Positions 1-6,656 of a stretch of 10,327 nt of DNA are shown here, one piece after another. The stretch covers positions 1 through 10,327 of the forward strand of contig CALEIW010000077.1 of NCBI GenBank assembly GCA_937876055.1. The letters are read 5' to 3'. The notes below the pieces were generated by a model. The model was not told the origin of the DNA. It saw only the letters and a list, made by a program, of their open reading frames with translations, and made no database searches. A program made the translations under genes and the position numbers. Positions within the stretch are counted from its first letter, which is position 1, and each line of letters opens with the position of its first letter. Source of the stretch: an uncultured euryarchaeote. Its GTDB lineage: Archaea; Thermoplasmatota; Poseidoniia; Poseidoniales; Thalassarchaeaceae.

Positions 1-504
1 GTGAACGTGACCAGCCTCTGCAGCGTTCCTAATCGTTGCAGATAGGTGAACATGTGCCCTTCCGCTTGGAGAAATACCAACTTCAAGCAAGTTCTCTGTT
101 TGTTCAGGGTCACATGGGAAATACAGTGCATCTGGTATGTTATCGGTAGGTAGATCTAGCTCGATTTCAACCGTGTGCCCATAGGTGGCACGGATAGTGT
201 TTCCACGTACCTCGTATCTCCCTTTAGGATCAGTTTCCGCAATTGCTGTGAAATGGTGTGGTCTTAACCAATGGAACCTTTTGCCACCTTTCTTGAATTG
301 TCTAATTATGTCCTTAACATCAATCCAACCGTTAATATCCATTTCTAAATCAAATTTTTCTGGTGCATGCCTAAGAACCAATGCTAGTTTCCTAGCAAGG
401 CTATTTCTTTCGCCAGTCCTCATGATGAACCGCCCTTCTGCATTACAAGCAGGGCAGAGGTGGTCATCAGCATAGAATCCGTGATTGGAGCATTCTCGTA
501 TCAT
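1..504 (-). CDS. kptA: RNA 2'-phosphotransferase KptA/Tpt1, archaeal type (3' end cut by window)
   Basis: The family removes an internal RNA 2'-phosphate using NAD+, giving ADP-ribose 1'',2''-cyclic phosphate. The reverse strand reads open for 168 codons from ATG (504-502) to the window edge, with an in-frame stop at 529-531 and no other start between. The N-terminus has a small zinc-finger-like cluster (C5, H8, C17, C20) typical of archaeal members. The body carries the LRHAP motif (residues 44-48), IRATYGHT (104-111), an LYFP segment (127-130) and SGRAHVHLS (147-155). R45, H46, R105 and R149 correspond to the catalytic Arg-His-Arg-Arg set known for Tpt1, all present. About 10-20 C-terminal residues are missing beyond the window. 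It is divergent from the thiolase, with about 104 bases between starts, and nothing nearby suggests a tRNA-splicing operon. The physiological substrate in archaea is not settled. Confidence 0.93.
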   Translation of the reverse strand, partial: MIRECSNHGFYADDHLCPACNAEGRFIMRTGERNSLARKLALVLRHAPEKFDLEMDINGWIDVKDIIRQFKKGGKRFHWLRPHHFTAIAETDPKGRYEVRGNTIRATYGHTVEIELDLPTDNIPDALYFPCDPEQTENLLEVGISPSGRAHVHLSATIRNAAEAGHVH

Positions 505-608
505 TGATTCGCGCGACTTACGCTTCTTTCATGAACCCGCCGGTCAACTAGCCACATTAGTCAGGTCACTATCTCAATGGTTATTGGGCGAATAGCGTAC
601 CGAGTATC

Positions 609-1742
609 GTGGATGCAGTCATAGTTGATTGGATGCGCTCTCCCTTCCATAGGGCGCACAAAGGTGGGCTAAAGGAAGTTAGACCAGATGAAATGGCCGG
701 CCAAGTGGCTAGAGCCTTACTATCTCGAAATAAGATCCCAGCAAACGAAATCGACGATCTCCTGCTCGGATGTGCTTATCCAGAAGGTGAACAAGGTTAC
801 AATGTAGCAAGGCTAGTGTCTTTTCTAAGCGGATTACCCAATACTGTACCAGCAGCTACATTCAACAGATTGTGTGGTTCATCAATGGAGGCTATCCATG
901 TTGCCGCAGGGAAGATATCTACTGGTTCTGGTAATTGTTTCCTCGTTGGAGGTATGGAGTCAATGTCCAGAGTAAAGAGGAGGGGATTCAATTGGTCACC
1001 TCATCCAGGATTAGAAGACTCGTACCCAGAAGCGTACATTAACATGGGAATTACAGCTGAAAACGTCGCTGAAAAATATTCAATCAATCGTATTCGACAA
1101 GAGGAATTTGCTCTTTCTTCTCACCAAAAATCTCATTTCGCACATTTAGAAGGTAATTTTGCCAACGAAATCTGCCCAATAGTTCTTGGAGAAGAAACAA
1201 TTGATTCTGATGGTTGTATTAGACCTTCGAGTAATCTTGAATCAATGGCCGGACTAAATCCAGTTTTCAAAGAATCAGGAACTGTTACTGCGGCTACATC
1301 CTCACCATTGACTGATGGTGTAGCTTTCAGCATAGTTTGTAGTGAAAGTTTTGCTATAGAAAATGGCCTAAATCCAATTGCTAGAATTGTTTCTACATCG
1401 GTAACCGGATGCCCTCCGGAACTAATGGGTTTAGGTCCCATTGCTGCTTCTCGCCAATGCCTTGAAAGAGCTGGTTGGTCTATTGAGGATGTGGATATTT
1501 GGGAATTGAATGAAGCATTTTCATCTCAAAGTCTAGCATGCATTGATGAATTAGGCATTGAAATGGACAAAATCAACCTAGATGGTGGAGCCATTTCACT
1601 TGGCCACCCATTAGGGGCATCTGGAGCTAGAATAACTTGTAAAGCCGCTTCACTCCTAAACCGCACTGGTAAAAACAAGGCTCTGGCTACTATGTGTATT
1701 GGTGGCGGAATGGGTATCGCAACTGCTCTTGAGAGATATTGA
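609..1742 (+). CDS. Acetyl-CoA C-acyltransferase (thiolase, FadA-like)
   Basis: A thiolase-family enzyme of 377 residues that should catalyse thiolytic cleavage of 3-ketoacyl-CoA (or the reverse condensation). The acyl-accepting cysteine is C89 in NRLCGSSM, followed by GGMESMSR; the C-terminal half has NEAF (301-304), the catalytic H333 in GHPLGASGAR, and the second active-site C363 in CIGGGMG. All catalytic residues are present. Both the start (DAVIVDWMRSPF) and the end (TMCIGGGMGIAT..ERY) resemble bacterial FadA, the beta-oxidation beta-subunit, as far as I recall that sequence. The start is GTG at 609; no ATG lies in frame before the stop at 558-560. No Shine-Dalgarno is visible, so the transcript may be leaderless. 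No FadB, acyl-CoA dehydrogenase or HMG-CoA synthase gene is adjacent, so degradative versus biosynthetic use cannot be decided. It ends 1 bp from the convergent gene. Confidence 0.92.
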   Translation: MDAVIVDWMRSPFHRAHKGGLKEVRPDEMAGQVARALLSRNKIPANEIDDLLLGCAYPEGEQGYNVARLVSFLSGLPNTVPAATFNRLCGSSMEAIHVAAGKISTGSGNCFLVGGMESMSRVKRRGFNWSPHPGLEDSYPEAYINMGITAENVAEKYSINRIRQEEFALSSHQKSHFAHLEGNFANEICPIVLGEETIDSDGCIRPSSNLESMAGLNPVFKESGTVTAATSSPLTDGVAFSIVCSESFAIENGLNPIARIVSTSVTGCPPELMGLGPIAASRQCLERAGWSIEDVDIWELNEAFSSQSLACIDELGIEMDKINLDGGAISLGHPLGASGARITCKAASLLNRTGKNKALATMCIGGGMGIATALERY

Positions 1743-1743
1743 A

Positions 1744-2301
1744 TCATTCTTCCTCAATCGAACTAACTAGTAATCCATCACAATTTGGACAACGATCATG
1801 CGGACCTAGTAAATTGGGAATAACTGCCAATAGGCTACTACAATGTGGACAAGAAGCGTATACCTCCTCTGCTCTCAAAACTACATCAGATGGTTTACCT
1901 TGATTATACCATTCGATAAATTGTGGATTTCTAATAGTCGATACGCGCTTTCGAGTGGATTTACCGAGTAATAGCAGCAATAAGCCCTGGGTGATGAGGA
2001 ATATTTCCATAGCGATAAATCCGACTATAGTTTGGATAAGGCCAACAGTTAGGAAAATCACGGAAAGAAATTGTTCCAAGTTGGCTAATCTAACATCATA
2101 TCGAGTTTTTTTCTGATAAAAACCAATTATTACCATAGTTCCAAAAAATAGCAATAGCAATCCAAATCCAAGAATAAATCCTAGAAATATTTCATTTCCA
2201 TTCCCCGAGACAGAAACTAGAATTAAGGATAAAATCAGTAAATTCAAAGCCCCGAATATCGCCAACCTTCGTATCAGGTCGTTTGCCGCTAACTCACTCA
2301 C
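1744..2301 (-). CDS. Four-helix membrane protein with C-terminal zinc ribbon, unknown function
   Basis: I do not recognise the family. The 185-residue product starts with GTG and has strongly hydrophobic stretches at about residues 13-32, 38-62, 78-98 and 99-113, the last two nearly continuous, so three or four membrane segments are likely. A basic patch follows (K114-R119), then a soluble tail containing two CxxC knuckles (C151/C154 and C171/C174) separated by 16 residues, the pattern of a zinc ribbon. The basic loop at 63-71 and the basic patch after the last helix suggest cytoplasmic sides, placing the zinc ribbon in the cytoplasm; this is inference. It is tail-to-tail with the thiolase and divergent from coaBC. 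Archaeal genomes commonly encode small membrane proteins with zinc ribbons, but the role cannot be read from the sequence. Confidence 0.8.
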   Translation of the reverse strand: MSELAANDLIRRLAIFGALNLLILSLILVSVSGNGNEIFLGFILGFGLLLLFFGTMVIIGFYQKKTRYDVRLANLEQFLSVIFLTVGLIQTIVGFIAMEIFLITQGLLLLLLGKSTRKRVSTIRNPQFIEWYNQGKPSDVVLRAEEVYASCPHCSSLLAVIPNLLGPHDRCPNCDGLLVSSIEEE

Positions 2302-2379
2302 AGTTTGACGAATGTATTGTCATCTAAGACTCAAACGGTCGGCGACGCACTCTTGAACGACATAGTACTCGTAGGCCTT

Positions 2380-3567
2380 GTGACAAGGGACACCGGCGTC
2401 GCCATCCATAGCGATGCATTACTCGGGAAACGAGTATTATTGGCAGTAACTGGCGGAATTGCTGCTGTTGAATCTGTGAGGTTGGCTAGAGAGTTGCGCA
2501 GGCATCAGGCCGATTTGACGGTAATTATGAGTGAGGAAGCAACGAAGATAATCACCCCCCTTGCAGTGGGTTGGGGCTCCGATACAATAGTGCATCAAGG
2601 ATGGTCTAGTGAGATGTCTCAGTTGGATGACTTTGATGTCACACTAATTGCACCTGCTACAAGGAATACAATCTCAAAACACATACATGGAATAATGGAT
2701 TCACCTGTGATGATGGCTCTCTCCGCAAGTAGAGGTCGTAAATCGAAACTTTGCTTTGTCCCATCAATGCACACTGACTTATTCGACGATCCTGTAACCT
2801 CCGAGCTCATCGATGCATTGCATAACGAAGGTAGCCATGTGATAATTAACGAGCTAAACGAAGGGAAATTGAAACAACCAGATCCAATATCCATTGTCGC
2901 TGAGGTTTGTCATATCGCCAATACCTCCAAATCCTCCAAATCAATTGCTATTACAATGGGCGCAAATAGGGCGCCCATTGATGCAGTTAGAGCCATTCAA
3001 AATGCATCATCAGGTAGAACCGGTTGGATTATTGCGGAATATCTCCATCGTATGGGCCACAATGTTATTTGTATAGCAGGAAAAACCTCTGCTAATCCCT
3101 CATTTTCCCTTCCGAAGGTGTTCCGGGATGGAACCCCGGATGGTATGCTTGAATTGTGCAAAGAAATAGCCACTAAATCACAACCCGATGTTTGGATTCA
3201 TGCTGCGGCAGTTTTGGATTATTTCGCAGAGGCAGAACACGGTAAGAAACCAAGCGGCCAAGATAACTGGGAACTCAATCTTAACCCTGGTAAGAAACAC
3301 ATCGAAGAATTATCGAGTCTAGTTGGGGATTCCATTCGTATTGGGTTCAAGTTAGAATCAAATGTAGAAGTAGATACCCTGATTCAAAGGGCAGAAGCAC
3401 AAATTGAACGATATGGGGTTAATGCAGTGGTTGCAAATATAATGGAAGAAATGAACAACCCAAGTAAATTGAGAGCTAGAATAGTTCATGATGATGGAAA
3501 GATAGTAGAAGTCGAAGATGATTTTTCTTTGGTACGGGCGATAGAAGGTATAATCTCGTCAAATTGA
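2380..3567 (+). CDS. coaBC: Bifunctional CoaBC: phosphopantothenoylcysteine decarboxylase / phosphopantothenate-cysteine ligase
   Basis: Coenzyme A biosynthesis: the CoaB domain joins cysteine to 4'-phosphopantothenate and the FMN-dependent CoaC domain decarboxylates the product. Residue numbers count from GTG 2380 (395 residues). The CoaC domain has the flavin-binding VTGGIAA (23-29), IAPAT (90-94) and PSMH (128-131). A Ser/Lys-rich linker leads to CoaB with TMGANRAPIDAVRAIQNASSG (192-212), the AAAVLDY segment (275-281) and GKK (288-290). Family-specific oddity: eight residues before the Asp preceding the APAT strand, where E. coli Dfp has catalytic H75, this protein has Glu (E78). The frame remains open upstream to a TTG at 2305, which would add 25 residues and leave only 3 bp to the divergent start; GTG 2380 leaves room for promoters and is preferred, with low certainty. 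proS follows on the same strand after about 49 bp. Confidence 0.88.
   Translation: MTRDTGVAIHSDALLGKRVLLAVTGGIAAVESVRLARELRRHQADLTVIMSEEATKIITPLAVGWGSDTIVHQGWSSEMSQLDDFDVTLIAPATRNTISKHIHGIMDSPVMMALSASRGRKSKLCFVPSMHTDLFDDPVTSELIDALHNEGSHVIINELNEGKLKQPDPISIVAEVCHIANTSKSSKSIAITMGANRAPIDAVRAIQNASSGRTGWIIAEYLHRMGHNVICIAGKTSANPSFSLPKVFRDGTPDGMLELCKEIATKSQPDVWIHAAAVLDYFAEAEHGKKPSGQDNWELNLNPGKKHIEELSSLVGDSIRIGFKLESNVEVDTLIQRAEAQIERYGVNAVVANIMEEMNNPSKLRARIVHDDGKIVEVEDDFSLVRAIEGIISSN
2924..2941 (+). repeat. 9-bp tandem duplication in the CoaC-CoaB linker
   Basis: Two perfect adjacent copies of cctccaaat. They encode part of a Ser/Lys-rich segment (TSKSSKS) that lies exactly between the CoaC and CoaB domains, where length changes should be tolerated. 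The duplication keeps the reading frame. Confidence 0.6.
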
Positions 3568-3606
3568 CTTCTCCACCAGCGTCACATTCAAGCGATTATT
3601 GCTGGC

Positions 3607-3610
3607 GAGG
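3607..3610 (+). promoter_or_regulatory. Possible partial Shine-Dalgarno (GAGG) before proS
   Basis: GAGG lies 6 nt before ATG 3617, a suitable spacing for ribosome binding. It favours ATG 3617 over the in-frame TTG at 3599, whose reading frame would include this site and place six extra residues before the conserved start of the protein. Confidence 0.45.
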
Positions 3611-3616
3611 ACATTC

Positions 3617-5137
3617 ATGGCGAGTCCCGATAAGGCCAAGAGGGGAATTCCCTCTAAGGAGGATTTCAATCTCTGGTACCCAGCAATCGTCGAAATTGCA
3701 GACCTTGTTGATAAGAGATATCCAATCAAAGGTATGGATGTCTGGAAGCCATATGGTTGGAAGGCAATGATGCTAATTGATGGATTAACTCGCGCCGAAA
3801 TGGACCGTACCGGTCACGAAGAGTATAACTTCCCACTACTTGTACCGGAAGATCTGTTAGAGAAAGAAAACCGCTTAGTCTCATTGTTAAAAAAGGCAAG
3901 AGAAGAAGGCGTTGATCCAGATGAATTAAGATTAGATGAAGAAGAAGCCGGATTCAAGAAAGAGGTGTATTGGGTTAAACACGCTGGAGAAAATGAGTTA
4001 GAATTACCCATGTTCCTCAGACCTACTAGCGAGACTCCAATGTACACTATGTTTCCATTATGGGTCAGGTCCCATGGAGATTTACCACTGAAAACATTTC
4101 AGATAGTAAACACCTTCCGATATGAAACTAAACAAACTAGGTCTTTCATTCGAGTAAGAGAAATTCATTTCTTCGAAGCCCATACCGCTCACAAGGATCA
4201 AGAAGGTGCAGATGCCCAAATAGAGGAGGATGCAGTAATCGTCCAAAATTTGCTTCACGATCTATGTTTCCCAGCAATTGTTTCCAAGAGACCAGTTTGG
4301 GATACCTTCCCTGGAGCTTGGTTCTCTAACGCTGTGGATGTTGTAATGCCCAATGGTCGGACACTACAAGTCGCTACTTATCATCATTACAAGGATCAAT
4401 GGGCCAAAGCGTTTGACCTCAAATATGAAGATACTGAAGGTCAATCTCAGTTTTGTCACCAAACTACTTTCGGAATGTCAGAAAGGATGTTGGGCGCGGT
4501 TGTAGGAATGCATGGCGACGATGCGGGCCTAATTTTCCCACCAAAGATAGCTCCTATTCAGATAGTCCTAATGCCCGTTGCTCAACATCTCGATGAAGAT
4601 GTAATTCCTTCTATCAACAAAATAGCAGACACACTCAAATCCGCTGGATACAGAGTAAAGGTTGATGATAGAGATCTAAGACCCGGAGCAAAACATTACG
4701 ATTGGGAAATTAAAGGCGTTCCACTTCGATTAGAATTAGGCCCTAGGGACCTGAAGTCAGGTCAATTTGTGTTATCCATGAGAACAGGTGGAAAAGCAAG
4801 CCATGACGTTGATGAATTACTAAATGTGATTTCGGACTCTCTAGATGCCACTGAATCTGAACTTAGAAATCGGGCAGCAGTACATATGGAACATTTAGTT
4901 CTAGACTTCCCCGGTATAGAACAATCCTCAGATGGATGGAAATTAACTAAACCTCTGGAAGATGGTAAAGTCTACCAATTAGCTTTTGATGGGAACGATT
5001 CTGATGCTGAAATATTAGAAAAAGCCACAGGACTTACTTTCTTAGGGGATTGCATTGATTCGTATAATGAGCCACAACCCTGCGCAGTCACCGGCAGAAT
5101 GACTACAAGAAAACAGCATTTGGCAAGGATGTACTAG
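3617..5137 (+). CDS. proS: Prolyl-tRNA synthetase, archaeal/eukaryotic type
   Basis: Charges tRNA-Pro with proline in the cytoplasm. The product is 506 residues from ATG 3617. Class II aminoacyl-tRNA synthetase features are clear: LRPTSET (134-140), motif 2 FRYE (167-170), the TFPGAW loop (230-235), and motif 3 region HGDDAGL..PP..AP.Q (299-315). The anticodon-binding domain follows from about residue 316 (IVLMPVA). The protein ends ARMY, matching the invariant C-terminal tyrosine of this class; there is no bacterial editing insertion. The C-terminal domain usually carries a four-cysteine zinc site, but here only C479 and C489 remain in the last 70 residues, so the site appears lost. The TLQVATYHHYKDQW segment (249-262) departs from the more usual GT.H.LGQ.F. 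It follows coaBC by about 49 bp, so co-transcription is possible. Confidence 0.96.
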   Translation: MASPDKAKRGIPSKEDFNLWYPAIVEIADLVDKRYPIKGMDVWKPYGWKAMMLIDGLTRAEMDRTGHEEYNFPLLVPEDLLEKENRLVSLLKKAREEGVDPDELRLDEEEAGFKKEVYWVKHAGENELELPMFLRPTSETPMYTMFPLWVRSHGDLPLKTFQIVNTFRYETKQTRSFIRVREIHFFEAHTAHKDQEGADAQIEEDAVIVQNLLHDLCFPAIVSKRPVWDTFPGAWFSNAVDVVMPNGRTLQVATYHHYKDQWAKAFDLKYEDTEGQSQFCHQTTFGMSERMLGAVVGMHGDDAGLIFPPKIAPIQIVLMPVAQHLDEDVIPSINKIADTLKSAGYRVKVDDRDLRPGAKHYDWEIKGVPLRLELGPRDLKSGQFVLSMRTGGKASHDVDELLNVISDSLDATESELRNRAAVHMEHLVLDFPGIEQSSDGWKLTKPLEDGKVYQLAFDGNDSDAEILEKATGLTFLGDCIDSYNEPQPCAVTGRMTTRKQHLARMY

Positions 5138-5140
5138 TCG

Positions 5141-5653
5141 TTACTTCTTACGTAGTGAGAATAGCATAATTCCGAACAGGAATACGAGGATTCCAATCTC
5201 AATTATTTCTAGCTCCATTGTTTCTGTCCAGGAATTAGGCGATTGGTAATTTGCAATTTCACTTAGAATTAATTTATCCTCACAGTTTGTTTCGCTATCC
5301 GGTTCATCACAGAGTGGAATAAAGGAACCATACCCTACCACTAAATTGGTCAATATTAGGGAAATTGCAATGGTAGTGAAAACAAACAGACCCCATCTTC
5401 TAGATTTGGTAGTTTCCGGAATTTTTTCCGCCGGGGCTGAAGGTACAATTGGCATTTGTACCTCATGTTTCGCATCTCCATTTGGCTGGACTATTGATTC
5501 AGAAGGTCGTTCTGGAGCCTCAACTCCCAACTGTTCCAAAACTTCTCTTCCATAGATTGACTCTGCCATCTCATATAGCTCTGGATTGTCTTCTAAACTT
5601 TCAGGATTAAGTGTTCCATCAAGGAGGTTCTTGATGTCATCCAGAGAAGACAC
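5141..5653 (-). CDS. Two-helix membrane protein with long acidic N-terminal tail, unknown function
   Basis: I do not recognise this 170-residue protein. It starts at GTG 5653; an in-frame stop at 5657-5659 excludes any longer version. Residues 1-83 are acidic, with helix-prone segments (about 4-12 and 25-42) followed by a Pro/Ser/Glu-rich stretch that is probably disordered. A basic SRR (84-86) precedes a first membrane helix (about 87-107). A loop of about 42 residues has two cysteines (C115, C124) that could form a disulfide. A second helix (about 150-166) ends in RKK. The positive-inside rule puts both ends in the cytoplasm and the loop outside. It lies 64 bases downstream of the transketolase C-terminal gene on the same strand, so it may be read through from that operon, and it ends 3 bp from proS. 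Confidence 0.72.
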   Translation of the reverse strand: MSSLDDIKNLLDGTLNPESLEDNPELYEMAESIYGREVLEQLGVEAPERPSESIVQPNGDAKHEVQMPIVPSAPAEKIPETTKSRRWGLFVFTTIAISLILTNLVVGYGSFIPLCDEPDSETNCEDKLILSEIANYQSPNSWTETMELEIIEIGILVFLFGIMLFSLRKK

Positions 5654-5717
5654 GGTTTAACCCCGATTACCTATTATTCTTGAATCAAACCCAATATTGT
5701 GGGGGAAATTCCGAAAT

Positions 5718-6656
5718 CTACAACATTGTTCGAGCCGCGGTTTCGATAGATTCGACAGTTAGTCCTACGAGACTCAGTAGTTCTTCGCTATCCCCGCTTT
5801 CACCAAATCTATCGTCCACCCCAATCTTTCTGATTTTTGTAGGGTTATTTTCACTAAGGTATTCGCTAACTGCAGATCCTAATCCTCCAATGACTGAGTG
5901 GTCCTCAACAGTAACGATTCCTGATACAGAATTGGCCAATTCGTCCAATAATTTAGTGTCTAATGGTTTGATTGTATGCATGTCAACAACTGTCGCATTA
6001 ATCCCATCTGAGCGTAAATTTTCTGCTGCTTCGAGTGCTTTATGGACCATTACACCGATAGCAATTATCGCTACATCATCTCCTTCCTTGAGAACTGAAC
6101 CCTTTCCGATTTGTATGGATTTTACAGTATCCACATCATAAATTCGAGGAGTCTTGTTCCTTGCAGTTCTTGTGTAGGATGGATTGGGGTGGTTAAGTAA
6201 TTCTTCGGTCAATTTGGTTGCTGACAAATCATCGCTCGGGTGCATAACGGTCATTCCTGGAATGGTTCTGTAGAGGGCTAAATCCTCGATAGACTGAGCG
6301 CTACTACCATCTGTACCAGTGTGAATCCCTCCATGACTTCCACAAATATGAGCGACGAGACCAGGTCTAGCCAGTCCATTTCTGACTTGTTCAAATGCCC
6401 TTTCTGTAAAGATAGCAAATGTACTAGCAAACGGAACCTTTCCGCAAGAAGCTAGCCCTGCTGCTACAAGTACCATATTTTGTTCGGCAATACCTAGTGA
6501 AATGGTTCGTTCTGGATACAATTCACGGAACAGACAAGATTTGGTAGATTTACCTAGATCTGCTTCAATTACGACGACTCGCGGATCATCTGCCAAGTTT
6601 AGTAGTGCTGCACCATAACCATCACGGCTAGCTCCACCGGTGGATGGTGCGCTCAT
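5718..6656 (-). CDS. Transketolase, C-terminal subunit
   Basis: The pyrimidine-binding and C-terminal half of a split transketolase, 312 residues, which pairs with the upstream N-terminal subunit to move two-carbon ketol units between sugar phosphates using thiamine diphosphate. The catalytic glutamate that activates the cofactor is E58 in SLGIAEQNM (53-61). A Gly/His-rich loop follows (GSHGGIHTG, about 107-115), then IPGMTVMHPSDD, and the C-terminal domain contains the TVVDMHTIKPLD and VTVEDHSVIGGLG signatures of the TK/DXS family. The ATG overlaps the stop of the N-terminal gene by 4 bp, and a strong Shine-Dalgarno lies inside that gene. Archaea that lack the oxidative pentose phosphate pathway typically carry this split form for making pentoses and erythrose 4-phosphate. 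A pyruvate dehydrogenase E1 beta or DXS identity is less likely because the partner is a clear transketolase N-half. Confidence 0.93.
   Translation of the reverse strand: MSAPSTGGASRDGYGAALLNLADDPRVVVIEADLGKSTKSCLFRELYPERTISLGIAEQNMVLVAAGLASCGKVPFASTFAIFTERAFEQVRNGLARPGLVAHICGSHGGIHTGTDGSSAQSIEDLALYRTIPGMTVMHPSDDLSATKLTEELLNHPNPSYTRTARNKTPRIYDVDTVKSIQIGKGSVLKEGDDVAIIAIGVMVHKALEAAENLRSDGINATVVDMHTIKPLDTKLLDELANSVSGIVTVEDHSVIGGLGSAVSEYLSENNPTKIRKIGVDDRFGESGDSEELLSLVGLTVESIETAARTML

Noticed and set aside
185..475. Plus-strand open frame of 96 codons near the left edge.
   Set aside because: It lies entirely within the reverse-strand kptA frame, which has recognisable motifs and catalytic residues; the plus-strand translation resembles nothing and is a shadow.
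505..608. Spacer between kptA and the thiolase, checked for a tRNA, small RNA or clear promoter.
   Set aside because: No cloverleaf, no T-arm consensus, no convincing TATA element and no credible small frame were found.
3599..3616. TTG start for proS, six codons before the ATG.
   Set aside because: ATG 3617 has a partial Shine-Dalgarno at the right spacing and gives a usual ProRS N-terminus.
5654..5717. 64-bp spacer between the transketolase C-terminal gene and the two-helix membrane protein, checked for a terminator or promoter.
   Set aside because: There is an A/T-rich stretch (AATAATAG on the minus strand), but no clear T-tract terminator or TATA/BRE pair that I can support.
5680..6141. 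Plus-strand frame of 153 codons opposite the transketolase C-terminal gene.
   Set aside because: Ser/Thr-rich shadow of a well-supported transketolase frame; no motif of its own.
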